Shown here: piece after piece, positions 42,969 through 51,315 of the stretch
How the letters are laid out: each line of letters opens with the position of its first letter
How positions within the stretch are numbered: position 1 is the stretch's first letter
Assembly (NCBI GenBank): GCA_965662365.1
Contig: CBFIHR010000013.1
Coordinates: 6,332 to 70,331 of the forward strand
DNA from: CAWVWD01 sp965662365
Lineage (GTDB): Bacteria; Bacteroidota; Bacteroidia; Chitinophagales; Saprospiraceae
DNA length: 64,000 bases
Direction of reading: 5' to 3'
Program-made: the position numbers and the translations under genes
Notes under the pieces: generated by a model
What the model saw: the letters and a program-made list of their open reading frames with translations, nothing else
Databases searched by the model: none
Told to the model about the DNA's origin: nothing

Positions 42969-44024
42969 TTAATCTTCCTTTTTCTTTGATTTTTTATCCT
43001 CTTCAGGCTGCTTTACCGCATCAGGACCCAAAATCTCTGCTTTAATTTTTTGTTCGATTTCAAAAGCGACTTCAGGATTATCCGCTAAAAACTGCTTCGC
43101 AGACTCCCGACCTTGTGCAATTTTCGCATTATCATAACTGTACCAAGAGCCACTTTTTCCGATGATATCATATTCGACACCCAAATCAACGATTTCACCA
43201 GTTTTAGAAACACCAGTTCCATACACAATATCAAACAATGCGATACGGAAAGGCGGTGCTAATTTATTTTTCGCTACTTTAACTTTAACGTGATTACCGA
43301 CAACATTCCCTTGCTTATCCTTGATCGCAGAACCAGTTTTACGAATATCCAAACGCATAGAAGCGTAGAATTTCAAAGCATTACCACCAGTTGTTGTTTC
43401 AGGATTACCGAACATCACACCGATTTTCTCACGCAACTGATTGATAAAAATACAACAGCAATTCGTACGGCCGATCGCAGAAGTCAATTTACGCATTGCC
43501 TGAGACATCAAACGAGCTTGTAAACCCATTTTAGAATCACCCATTTCGCCCTCAATCTCACTACGAGGCACCAAAGCCGCCACAGAATCGACTACAATAA
43601 TATCAATCGCACCAGAACGAATCAAGTTTTCTGCAATCTCTAATGCTTGCTCTCCATAATCCGGTTGAGCAATCAAAAGATTATCAACATCAACGCCCAA
43701 ATTTTGAGCATAAAAACGGTCAAAAGCGTGTTCTGCATCAATGAAAGCCGCAATCCCGCCTTGCTTCTGACATTCCGCAATAGCATGAATTGCAATCGTC
43801 GTTTTACCCGAAGATTCAGGGCCATAAATCTCAACAATCCTTCCCTTCGGAAGCCCATTGATTCCTAAAGCAATATCTAAACCTAAAGACCCCGTCGGAA
43901 TAGTATCAATTTCCACCGTTTGCTTATCACCCAGTTTCATTACCGTTCCCTTGCCATAAGTTTTATCCAATCGGTCAAGAGTTGACTGTAAAGCCTTCAA
44001 TTTTGCATCACGTTCGTTTGCCAT
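42969..44024 (-). CDS. recA: Recombinase RecA
   Basis: 351 residues. Walker A GPESSGKTT, Walker B-like IIVVDSVAALVPR, the L1/L2 DNA-binding loops (EGEMGDSKMGLQARLMSQAM and MFGNPETTTGGNALKFYASM) and the acidic, lysine-rich C-terminal tail (EEDKKSKKKED) are present. It performs strand exchange and SOS coprotease activity. An ideal promoter lies at 44080-44110. No clear LexA box could be read by eye. Confidence 0.98.
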   Translation of the reverse strand: MANERDAKLKALQSTLDRLDKTYGKGTVMKLGDKQTVEIDTIPTGSLGLDIALGINGLPKGRIVEIYGPESSGKTTIAIHAIAECQKQGGIAAFIDAEHAFDRFYAQNLGVDVDNLLIAQPDYGEQALEIAENLIRSGAIDIIVVDSVAALVPRSEIEGEMGDSKMGLQARLMSQAMRKLTSAIGRTNCCCIFINQLREKIGVMFGNPETTTGGNALKFYASMRLDIRKTGSAIKDKQGNVVGNHVKVKVAKNKLAPPFRIALFDIVYGTGVSKTGEIVDLGVEYDIIGKSGSWYSYDNAKIAQGRESAKQFLADNPEVAFEIEQKIKAEILGPDAVKQPEEDKKSKKKED

Positions 44025-44079
44025 AACTTTATTTTTTATCTAAATATTAGCGTTTTTAAACAATTTGTTTATCACATTA

Positions 44080-44110
44080 CAAATGTAATTATTTTGAGTA
44101 GAAAAATCAA
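44080..44110 (-). promoter_or_regulatory. recA promoter
   Basis: Minus strand TTG (44110-44108), 20 bases, TACATTTG (44087-44080). Leader about 50 bases to the ATG at 44024. Confidence 0.75.
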
Positions 44111-44437
44111 GTTTGTCACTAAAAAAATTACAAAAATGTTTTGAATCTCGTTTTGAATTATTGAGGCTATCTTAACAATCTTATGTAAGACACGACAAAT
44201 ATAAAACAAAAAGTTTAAAATCTAAATCATTTTGGTTGATTAATAAAAACTTATTCCCCCATTTTGAATACACTTGATTTAACAATAATTAACGTCTCTT
44301 TTTTAGAAAAAAAATGACTAAAACAATATTTAAAATTATAATGCGTTTTTTTTATGAATTTTATAAGGTAAGACAACGGTTTGACAAAAAAAACGTTTTA
44401 TTACTATTGCATTACCTCACCATTAATTATTATAAAA

Positions 44438-44677
44438 ATGAATATTAACTTTACTGAAGACTTGCTTGTAAAGTACATCTATGGCGAAGTTTCTATTGCG
44501 GAAAAACACCTGATCGAGGAAAGTTTGGACAACAATTGGGAGCTTCACGAACTTTACGAGGCGATGACAAAGAGTCGTCAAGAATTACCTAGAGTTCAGT
44601 TTTCGCCAAAGAAAAGTGTTATCGAAAACATTTTGAAATACAGTAGCGAACAAACTGCTTTAGAGCCACATTTTTAA
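44438..44677 (+). CDS. Small anti-sigma-like protein, zinc motif absent
   Basis: 79 residues from the ATG at 44438; the frame is open upstream to a TTG at 44381, but a start there is unlikely. The sequence opens MNINFTEDLLVKYIYGEVSI and continues AEKHLIEESLDNNWELHELYEAM. This resembles the first helices of anti-sigma factors (the putative zinc-finger domain), without the HxxxCxxC motif. It is known to me as a recurring small protein type in Bacteroidota, unnamed. It is transcribed alone, with no sigma gene beside it. Confidence 0.7.
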   Translation: MNINFTEDLLVKYIYGEVSIAEKHLIEESLDNNWELHELYEAMTKSRQELPRVQFSPKKSVIENILKYSSEQTALEPHF

Positions 44678-44790
44678 TTTTAGCGTTTAAACCTATCGTA
44701 ATATTGTTCAAAGCAAAGTTCACGAAAAGTTTAAAAAAGTTTGAAAAAATTAACGTATTACTTAGTACGATTCAAAAATTGCAAATGATT

Positions 44791-44828
44791 AAAACGCCTT
44801 GAAACCTCACACTTCAGGGCGTTTTTCG
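44791..44828. terminator. Bidirectional terminator
   Basis: AAAACGCCTTGAA (44791-44803) and TTCAGGGCGTTTT (44813-44825), one wobble, followed by TCG. It ends the small gene on the plus strand and can serve the opposing gene. Confidence 0.75.
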
Positions 44829-45908
44829 TTACATCTCCAAAATTCCACCCTCCAAACTCCACAAATTCTCGAACCCAACCGCCTGCAATAACTCAATCGC
44901 CTTCCGGCTACGCTTCCCCGACTGACAAAAAATTACCACTTGTTTATCCTTCGCAATCTTATTTTGCTCCTCCAAGATACGTCCCAACGGAATCAACTCG
45001 CCACCAATATTTTTCACTTCATATTCACTTCGTTCTCGCACATCAATCAACTGAAAATCGACATTTTCCGCTATCATTTTTTTAACGGCTTTCGCCGAAA
45101 TAGTAGCAACAGGCATTGCACAACTCCGCTCCAAAGATTCAGGCAATCGTCTAATCTTCACTTTTGGGTTTTTCTTAATCTTCAAAGTTTGTGCAAATAA
45201 GTCCGAGGCATCAAAAGTATAAAAACAATTCACCAACGGTTCACCGACTCCCGTAATCACCTTAATCACCTCATTCGCCTGCATCGCCCCAATAATTCCA
45301 GGCAAAACACCCAAAACGCCCCCTTCCGCACAGTTCGGAATCAAACCAGCTTCAGGCGGTTCAGGAAATAAATCTCGATAATTCGTACTTCGAGAACCAT
45401 CTTTTAGCAAATAATTAAAAACAGCAACTTGCCCTTCAAACCGAAAAATAGAACCAAAAACATTAATTTTATCAAACAAAACACAAGCGTCATTAATCAA
45501 GTATCGAGTATCAAAATTATCCGTACCGTCAGCTACAATATCGAAATTTTCAAAAATCCGTTCAATGTTCTCGCTCGTCAATTTTTCTTGAAAAGTCGTC
45601 ACTGAAATATGCGGATTCAAGGCTAATAACTTCCGCTTTGCCACTTCTACTTTTGGCAAACCAACATCAGCTACCGAATACAAAATCTGTCGCTGTAAAT
45701 TACTTTCCTCTACCACATCAAAATCTACAATCCCAATATTTCCGACACCAGCCGCCGCCAAATACTGCAACACAGGACAACCCAAACCGCCCGCACCGAC
45801 TACTAAAACCCGTGCAGATTTCAACTTCAATTGACCTTTCATTCCGAAATTCGGCAAAATTAAATGCCGATGATACCGACTTTTTTCAGCTGCATTTAAT
45901 TGTTTCAT
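44829..45908 (-). CDS. ThiF/MoeB-type E1-like adenylyltransferase fused to a rhodanese domain
   Basis: 359 residues. The ATP-binding glycine loop is GAGGLGCPVLQYLAAAGVG (about 37-56), the arginine finger region ESNLQRQILY, and the GTDNFDTRYLIND motif is intact. The catalytic-cysteine stretch reads PNCAEGGVLGVLPG. The C-terminal rhodanese domain (about 265-359) has active-site loop CQSGKRS. Such enzymes activate the C-terminal glycine of ThiS/MoaD-like sulfur carriers and pass sulfur through the rhodanese. No thi or moa gene is nearby, so the pathway is open. It is preceded by an unusually good Shine-Dalgarno sequence. Confidence 0.9.
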   Translation of the reverse strand: MKQLNAAEKSRYHRHLILPNFGMKGQLKLKSARVLVVGAGGLGCPVLQYLAAAGVGNIGIVDFDVVEESNLQRQILYSVADVGLPKVEVAKRKLLALNPHISVTTFQEKLTSENIERIFENFDIVADGTDNFDTRYLINDACVLFDKINVFGSIFRFEGQVAVFNYLLKDGSRSTNYRDLFPEPPEAGLIPNCAEGGVLGVLPGIIGAMQANEVIKVITGVGEPLVNCFYTFDASDLFAQTLKIKKNPKVKIRRLPESLERSCAMPVATISAKAVKKMIAENVDFQLIDVRERSEYEVKNIGGELIPLGRILEEQNKIAKDKQVVIFCQSGKRSRKAIELLQAVGFENLWSLEGGILEM

Positions 45909-45911
45909 AAT

Positions 45912-45919
45912 CTCCTCCC
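45912..45919 (-). promoter_or_regulatory. Strong Shine-Dalgarno site, GGGAGGAG
   Basis: The leader reads CCGGGAGGAGATT before ATG, with the GGAGG core 5 bases from the start codon. Such a site is rare in this window, where starts are mostly preceded by A/T-rich sequence. Confidence 0.75.
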
Positions 45920-46020
45920 GGTTTTATAGATTGATACAAATTTTAAGTACTTTCAAATAAAAATTACGTTACCAAAACTAAAAATAATCAGCATCAATCA
46001 GCTAAATCTTCGAGAAAAAA

Positions 46021-46055
46021 CAAAAAATCCCTTCACGAATAAGTTCGCAAAGGGA
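46021..46055 (-). terminator. Terminator of the GCS2-CBS gene
   Basis: Minus strand TCCCTT...AAGGGA with inner CGAA/TTCG pairs (46028-46055), followed by TTTTTTG. Confidence 0.7.
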
Positions 46056-46194
46056 CATTGAATCCTTAATTATCCTTAATTTGACATCACTCGCACTTTA
46101 AAATACATAAAGTAAGCACTTGACGATCATTATTTTTCATAGAAAAAATGAAATGCATCGGATAAATCTGTTAAATGTGTATTTCAACCAAAAA

Positions 46195-48090
46195 CTATCG
46201 TTGAGTTGCTCGTACTTTCATATCAACAGGTAACTTATCCAAATCTCGTCTGGTCAAAATACCGACTAATTTCTCTTTATACACTACAGGTAAACCACTC
46301 AAATGATGTAAATTCATCAAACTGATTGCTTTTTCAATACTTTCTTTAACGTTAATAGTTATGAAGTCAGTCATCATCGCATCTCCTGCATAACTACATA
46401 ATTCAGGAAATTCCCTGTCTAACCTTTCGATTAATCCATCGGTAATTAAACCAACCAAATTTCCATCATAATCCTCGACAGGCAAATGATGAATATTGTA
46501 CCAGTTCAAAATATTTCTCACCAAATCAAGGCTATCTGCTTCATTAGTAGTTAAAATATCCGTCGTCATAAATTGCTCTACTTGCAGCACATCGTTCAAG
46601 ATCAAAGAGGCCTCAAGGTTAACATTTTCCCACTCGTGAACAGGAATATTTTTATCTTGATTTTTAATCATATTACGAACTAATTCCTTTTGAGCAATAC
46701 TCTGACCGTATTTATCGGCTAATATTCGGAAGTTGTCAACTTGCCAACTGGCACCAGTTACTTCTGCTTTGACACGATTTTCTATTACTCCTAAATACTT
46801 ATCAATATCTTTTTTTGAAATATTTCTTTTTACTAATCCAGTTTTCGCTAACGGCAGTAATTCATTCAAAATCAATTCTTTAGCAGAAATATTTTTACCG
46901 AACCAATCAAAAACCGTATTCAAGCCATACCTCGCACTTTTAATAAAATTATTCTTTACCGTTTTAAAATCAATATTTTTCCAAAATTCTATTCCTTTTG
47001 GCGGTTCAGCGTTCATTAAACCTATCCAAAAAGCAAAGTTTGCGATTTCATCAATCGGTGTTGGCCCTGAGGGCAAATAGCGACATTCAATCCGTAAATG
47101 TGGCTGTTCCTCGGAGAATCCATAACACATTCGATTCCAGGTGTAAGTCGTCCCATTGTGCAGACGAATACCTCGAAGGTTTGGGATTCCACCATTTTTA
47201 TACACTAACTCCGCATCTTCAAAATCATCAGAAGTGACTAATAAAGGAAAACGTGTAATGTCATTTTTCCATAAATCCGCAGGGGAATTACGTAGCCAAT
47301 CTTTACCAAAATAAACTCTCGGTAACTTTTTACGATATAATTTATTGGCACTTCGAGTATCTAAACTTTGTTTGAATAAAGCGATACGAGTTTCTGCCCA
47401 AAGTTCATTTCCGAATAACATCGGCGAATTAACGCAAGCTGAAAGTACAGGTCCAGCAATCATTTGAGACCAATTGTGTTGATTCACAAAATCTTTTGGA
47501 GCAATTTGTAAATGTAATTGAAAACTGGTGTTACAAGCCTCAAACAAGACCGATCCCAACGACATAATCACCTCATCAACACCTTGCACGTAAATATCAA
47601 AATCCTTTCCTCGCAGTTCGGCAAGTCTATCGCTAATGGTCTTGTAACGATGCTCCGGAGTCATATAATCAAACTGTAAATGATGGTATTTTAAAGTTGG
47701 TAAAATGCCAGTTAACAATAAATCATCTTTGTAATATCGAGCAATTTCAGTGCCTTGCGACAGCAAGCATAAAAGTTCGCCTTCCATTTCGCTAAAACAA
47801 TTATCTTTAAGCGGAAGCGGCTCAAGATTGATTTCTAAATTAAATAAGGCTAACTCATTGGTATAATGTTCGTCATCAATAACGTCTAAAAGTTTGAGTG
47901 CATTCTGAGAAGGTTCAAGCTCTTTATTAACGATGCAAATCTCTTGCTCTGCACCTATTTTGGGATCGCCATTGTCAAAAATATCATCTTGAAGCATTTG
48001 TTCAAATACTGCAATATCTTGTAATGCTTGTTGATACATTTTATTACTATCCTTCGCATTCTTTATCTTTCTTACTTTAAAATCACCCAT
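46195..48090 (-). CDS. GCS2-like carboxylate-amine ligase fused to a CBS-domain pair
   Basis: 631 residues. The N-terminal 470 or so resemble the glutamate-cysteine ligase family 2 fold: GAEQEICIVNKE early, NELALFNLEINLEPLPL, a substrate stretch FEACNTSFQLHLQI, and the arginine-rich HLRIECRYLPSGPTP. From about residue 510, two CBS motifs follow (FMTTDILTTNEADSLDLVRN ... LPVEDYDGNLVGLITDGLIE; MMTDFITINVKESIEKAI ... GLPVVYKEKLVGILTRRDL). CBS pairs bind adenosine nucleotides and regulate attached enzymes. The ligase would thus be tuned by energy charge, an inference. No biochemical role of this fusion is known to me. It could act in a gamma-glutamyl peptide pathway. Confidence 0.82.
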   Translation of the reverse strand: MGDFKVRKIKNAKDSNKMYQQALQDIAVFEQMLQDDIFDNGDPKIGAEQEICIVNKELEPSQNALKLLDVIDDEHYTNELALFNLEINLEPLPLKDNCFSEMEGELLCLLSQGTEIARYYKDDLLLTGILPTLKYHHLQFDYMTPEHRYKTISDRLAELRGKDFDIYVQGVDEVIMSLGSVLFEACNTSFQLHLQIAPKDFVNQHNWSQMIAGPVLSACVNSPMLFGNELWAETRIALFKQSLDTRSANKLYRKKLPRVYFGKDWLRNSPADLWKNDITRFPLLVTSDDFEDAELVYKNGGIPNLRGIRLHNGTTYTWNRMCYGFSEEQPHLRIECRYLPSGPTPIDEIANFAFWIGLMNAEPPKGIEFWKNIDFKTVKNNFIKSARYGLNTVFDWFGKNISAKELILNELLPLAKTGLVKRNISKKDIDKYLGVIENRVKAEVTGASWQVDNFRILADKYGQSIAQKELVRNMIKNQDKNIPVHEWENVNLEASLILNDVLQVEQFMTTDILTTNEADSLDLVRNILNWYNIHHLPVEDYDGNLVGLITDGLIERLDREFPELCSYAGDAMMTDFITINVKESIEKAISLMNLHHLSGLPVVYKEKLVGILTRRDLDKLPVDMKVRATQR

Positions 48091-48231
48091 AATTTTTTTC
48101 CGTTTACCTGATTTCGTAATTTGTATTTTTTTCCAATTTCTATATAATTTGAGGAGTTATAAGTGGCTTTATTCATTTTTACAAATGATAATCATCATGT
48201 TTTGTAACTTCGCAACTCAAAACGTATAACT

Positions 48232-48543
48232 ATGGATAGATTAGAACAACTTCAAAATTTCTTAAAGCAAATGCCGGACGATTCGTTTGTGAAGTTTGCT
48301 TTGGCAAAAGAATATGAAAAGCTAAATGATGCTGAAAAAGCGTTGCAGTTTTATAATGAGGTACGTACAAATGATCCAGAATATGTTGGAACATATTATC
48401 ATTTGGGTAAATTACAAGAAGCCTTGAAAGATGTCGAAGGAGCTTTGGTAACCTACAACGAAGGTATTGCGATTGCTCAAAAAATCGGTGATCGACACGC
48501 TTGGTCAGAATTGGCGGAAGCCAAAATGGAAATAGAAGAGTAG
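48232..48543 (+). CDS. Small TPR protein
   Basis: 103 residues, about two and a half tetratricopeptide repeats (SFVKFALAKEYEKLNDAEKA, GTYYHLGKLQEALKDVEGAL, HAWSELAEAKMEIEE). No signal peptide. Probably a cytoplasmic protein-protein adaptor. It precedes xseA but a hairpin separates the two genes. Confidence 0.85.
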   Translation: MDRLEQLQNFLKQMPDDSFVKFALAKEYEKLNDAEKALQFYNEVRTNDPEYVGTYYHLGKLQEALKDVEGALVTYNEGIAIAQKIGDRHAWSELAEAKMEIEE

Positions 48544-48552
48544 GCGATTTTT

Positions 48553-48585
48553 AGATAGAAGGTAGTTTCAATCTGCCTTCTATCT
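48553..48585 (+). terminator. Hairpin between the TPR gene and xseA
   Basis: AGATAGAAGGTAG (48553-48565) pairs with CTGCCTTCTATCT (48573-48585), one U-G pair. It lacks a T tract, so it may be an attenuator or 3'-end stabiliser rather than a full terminator. Confidence 0.5.
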
Positions 48586-48590
48586 TACCG

Positions 48591-48618
48591 TAACCAGAAA
48601 TAAAGAAATAAGCAACCA
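48591..48618 (+). repeat. AACCAG-type micro-repeat before xseA
   Basis: TAACCAGAAATAAAG and AAGCAACCAG lie immediately before the ATG at 48620, related to the spacers before 7253 and 17746. Confidence 0.5.
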
Positions 48619-48619
48619 G

Positions 48620-49870
48620 ATGAAAAATCAACACACCTTATTGGAAGTCAATCAATTTTTAAAAAGAGTGGTTGCAGCGAATTTGCCGAAAGCGATTTGG
48701 GTGACTTGTGAAATTATGCAAGTTGGAGGTTCTCGTGGTCATTTTTATATTGATTTGATTGAAAAAGATGCGATTACACAGCAGATTGTCGCTCAATCTC
48801 AAGCCGTGATGTGGAAGAGTACATATTATAGGTTGAAAAAGAAAATTGGTGCGAATTTCAAAAATTTGTTACAATCAGGAATTCAAGTTTTGATTGAAGT
48901 AAAGGTCGATTTTAGTGAGCGATATGGATTAAAACTGGTGATTGAAAACATAGACCCGGCTTATACCCTCGGTCAAATGGAAATGCAGCGACAAGCAACG
49001 ATTGAACAATTGAAAAAAAATAATTTATTTGATAAAAATAATCAATTAGCATTACCGATTATTCCACAACGAATTGCCGTGATTTCTTCTCCAAAAGCGG
49101 CAGGTTTTCAAGATTTCTCGCAAGAACTCACAACTAATCAATACAATTACTCGATTGATTATCAATTGTTTAAAGCCGCAATGCAAGGTCAATTTGCAGA
49201 AAAAGAAATTATCGAAGCGTTGCGAGCAATTGATAAACGAAAAACAGATTTTGACGCAGTTGTTTTGATTCGTGGCGGTGGTTCAAAACTGGATTTGTCA
49301 GCGTTTGATAGTTTGAAATTATGTACCACAATTGCTAATTTTTCTTTACCAATTTTGACTGGAATTGGTCACGATATTGATGAATCTATTGCAGATTTGG
49401 TCGCTCATAAGTCACTCAAAACACCAACAGCTGTAGCGACTTTTTTGATTGAACAATTTTTGAATTTTGAATTAACTATCAATCAATTACAACTCGCTAT
49501 TAATAATCAAGCCCAACAATATTTGCAACAGCAAAATCTACAATTAGAACAAATCGAACGACAGATACAATACGCTTCTAAAATGCAGCTATCAAATGCT
49601 CACCGAATGCTGGAATATATCGAAAATGAACTACCTAAAGTAGTAAAAAATCGGCTGAGGTCGGCAAGTTCGCAGTTAGAATTGATTGAAAAAACGGTAG
49701 ATTTACTAAGCCCCGAAATGGCTTTAAAACGTGGTTTTACGATCACGACAAAGAACGGAAAAATCGTACGGTCGAAGGCTGAATTGAGCGAAAGCGATGT
49801 GATGGAAACGTATTTTAGAGATGGCAAAGTGACATCCAAAATTGTAACATTATCGAAATCAGAAAACTAA
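48620..49870 (+). CDS. xseA: Exodeoxyribonuclease VII large subunit
   Basis: 416 residues. N-terminal OB-fold (KAIWVTCEIMQVGGSRGHFYIDL), central catalytic domain (RIAVISSPKAAGFQDFSQEL, VVLIRGGGSKLDLSAFDS, TGIGHDIDESIADLVAHKS with conserved His-Asp), then the long coiled coil that binds small subunits. It forms the ssDNA exonuclease complex with XseB, encoded downstream at 49964. Confidence 0.96.
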   Translation: MKNQHTLLEVNQFLKRVVAANLPKAIWVTCEIMQVGGSRGHFYIDLIEKDAITQQIVAQSQAVMWKSTYYRLKKKIGANFKNLLQSGIQVLIEVKVDFSERYGLKLVIENIDPAYTLGQMEMQRQATIEQLKKNNLFDKNNQLALPIIPQRIAVISSPKAAGFQDFSQELTTNQYNYSIDYQLFKAAMQGQFAEKEIIEALRAIDKRKTDFDAVVLIRGGGSKLDLSAFDSLKLCTTIANFSLPILTGIGHDIDESIADLVAHKSLKTPTAVATFLIEQFLNFELTINQLQLAINNQAQQYLQQQNLQLEQIERQIQYASKMQLSNAHRMLEYIENELPKVVKNRLRSASSQLELIEKTVDLLSPEMALKRGFTITTKNGKIVRSKAELSESDVMETYFRDGKVTSKIVTLSKSEN

Positions 49871-49879
49871 AACCTTTTT

Positions 49880-49915
49880 GTCATTTTGCTCCCGAAGTCT
49901 CAGGATCAGAATGAC
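49880..49915. repeat. Inverted repeat with CCCGAAGTCTCAGG core
   Basis: GTCATTTTG and CAGAATGAC flank CTCCCGAAGTCTCAGGAT. The core matches the hairpin at 30963-30976 with one change. Lies in the xseA-xseB gap. Confidence 0.5.
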
Positions 49916-49963
49916 GGATTCTATTAGAATTTACATAGAAACTCTATTTCAATATAAGAAAAT

Positions 49964-50128
49964 ATGACATACGAAGACGCATTACAAGAATTACAAATCA
50001 TCGTTGCAGCAATTGAAAATGAACAAGTTAGCATTGACGAACTGACTGCAAAGACGAAGCGTGCGAGTGAGTTAATAACGTTTTGTAAGGAAAAATTACG
50101 TAAAGTAGAATCGGAAGTTGAGCAGTAA
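49964..50128 (+). CDS. xseB: Exodeoxyribonuclease VII small subunit
   Basis: 54 residues, too short for ordinary ORF lists. It opens MTYEDALQELQIIVAAIENE, a helical-hairpin protein whose first half matches the XseB pattern (F/YE.AL..L..IV..IE). The second helix carries LITFCKEKLRKVESEVEQ. It is 93 bases after xseA, as expected for the co-expressed pair. It is short even for XseB (usually 60-80), the difference being at the C terminus. Confidence 0.88.
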   Translation: MTYEDALQELQIIVAAIENEQVSIDELTAKTKRASELITFCKEKLRKVESEVEQ

Positions 50129-50154
50129 ACGAAGATGACAGAAGGGAAAATATG

Positions 50155-50202
50155 AGTGAGGAAGTTGCCTATTATTAATAAGAAAATCGTTCCTTCCTCA
50201 CT
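50155..50202. repeat. Long-loop inverted repeat after xseB
   Basis: AGTGAGGAAG (50155-50164) and CTTCCTCACT (50193-50202) with a 28-base loop. A possible terminator without T run. The remaining 50203-50415 stretch shows nothing recognisable apart from two small hairpins. Confidence 0.4.
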
Positions 50203-50434
50203 TCATTTCAAAATGTCTAAATCATTGTTAATTATTTCGATATTTCGAAATACTATTCTTGAAAATTGAATTTTCGCTCTTGCCAAAAGAAAATAAGAAT
50301 GAAACTTACTGACGAACAGTAAGTCTCACCTCTTAATATTTCAACCTAGGTAAACAGTTGAAATAACCAGCAAAATAAACCCAATCTTTAATATTTTTTC
50401 TACATAGTACGTTCACTATGTGATTCGATAGATT

Positions 50435-50794
50435 TTAATCAAATTTTGGACCTTGAATAATAACTCTATTCGTATCAAAAGGTTTCGTAATATAATCATT
50501 CGCTCCATATTCTAAACCTTTATATTTCGCTTCTTGTAGCGTATTTGCCGTTAACATGATGACCGGCGTATTTTCCATTTGCGGATTTTTTTTGATACGC
50601 TTCAAAAATTCAAATCCATCCATTTCAGGCATCATCACATCCGAAACGATAAGATTCGGTGCGACTTCATCTAAGAACGTCAAAACTTCCACGCCATTTG
50701 TTGCTGTAACGGCTTCAAATTCTTGAATTTCAAAAATATCAACTAAGGTTTCCCTTAAATTTTTATCATCTTCGAATAATAAAATCGTTTGCAT
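50435..50794 (-). CDS. Single-domain response regulator, probably frameshifted at the C terminus
   Basis: 119 residues as read. Receiver domain with acidic pocket D9/D10, phosphorylation site D52 (LIVSDVMMPEMDG), T82 and K104 (YITKPFD). After PFDT the frame continues only NRVIIQGPKFD, which lacks the last helix. One base later the other frame reads IELLFKVQNLIKIYRIT before a stop at 50416-50418, a proper alpha-5 helix. Restoring the frame near 50467-50474 gives about 125 residues, the normal size. The cause may be a real mutation, a sequencing error or programmed frameshifting. Confidence 0.85.
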   Translation of the reverse strand: MQTILLFEDDKNLRETLVDIFEIQEFEAVTATNGVEVLTFLDEVAPNLIVSDVMMPEMDGFEFLKRIKKNPQMENTPVIMLTANTLQEAKYKGLEYGANDYITKPFDTNRVIIQGPKFD

Positions 50795-50796
50795 TT

Positions 50797-50898
50797 TTTG
50801 GTTTTAGTAGTTCCAGAGTTGAAGTAGTTTCAGTAGTTTTGTCGTACGAGAGAAGTATCAAAACTACTGAAACTACTAAAATTACCAAAACTACTACC
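50797..50898. repeat. AAACTACTG-type inverted spacer repeat between divergent genes
   Basis: AGTAGTTTCAGTAGTTTTG (50823-50841) and CAAAACTACTGAAACTACT (50859-50877) are exact 19-bp inverted copies around a 17-base loop. Degenerate units continue outwards on both sides up to the start codons. It lies between the receiver gene and aroQ. Confidence 0.75.
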
Positions 50899-51315
50899 AT
50901 GAAAATTATCATTATCAACGGGCCAAATCTCAATCTTTTAGGAAAAAGGCAACCAGAAATCTATGGTTCGCAAACCTTCGAGGAATACTTTGAATGGTTA
51001 CAATCAACATTTAAAACCATTGACTTAGAATATTTTCAATCGAATCACGAAGGCCAATTGATTGATAAACTACACGAAGTCGGTTTTTCTTATGATGGAA
51101 TTATCGTGAATTTTGGAGCTTACACCCATACGTCAATTGCTTTAATGGATGCGATTTCGAGTATCAAAACACCAGTCGTAGAGGTACATATTTCTAATAT
51201 TCACGCAAGGGAAACCTTTCGTCAACATTCCTATACAGGAAGTGTCGCTAAGGGAATTATCACAGGTTTGGGCTTGAAAGGATATGCATTGGCATTAGAC
51301 TATTTTATAGATTAG
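50899..51315 (+). CDS. aroQ: Type II 3-dehydroquinate dehydratase
   Basis: 138 residues from the ATG at 50899. An upstream TTG at 50839 in frame would add 20 residues encoded by the spacer repeat (TTETTKITKTTT), clearly artificial. Family motifs: NGPNLNLLGKRQPEIYG at the start (with the catalytic Tyr), IIVNFGAYTHTSIALMDAI, and PVVEVHISNIHARETFR with the catalytic His. It makes 3-dehydroshikimate in aromatic amino-acid synthesis and forms dodecamers. Confidence 0.96.
   Translation: MKIIIINGPNLNLLGKRQPEIYGSQTFEEYFEWLQSTFKTIDLEYFQSNHEGQLIDKLHEVGFSYDGIIVNFGAYTHTSIALMDAISSIKTPVVEVHISNIHARETFRQHSYTGSVAKGIITGLGLKGYALALDYFID

Noticed and set aside
48178..48200. ATGATAATCAT as a Fur box
   Set aside because: Only the central 11 bases are symmetric; the 19-bp Fur consensus is not met on the right side.
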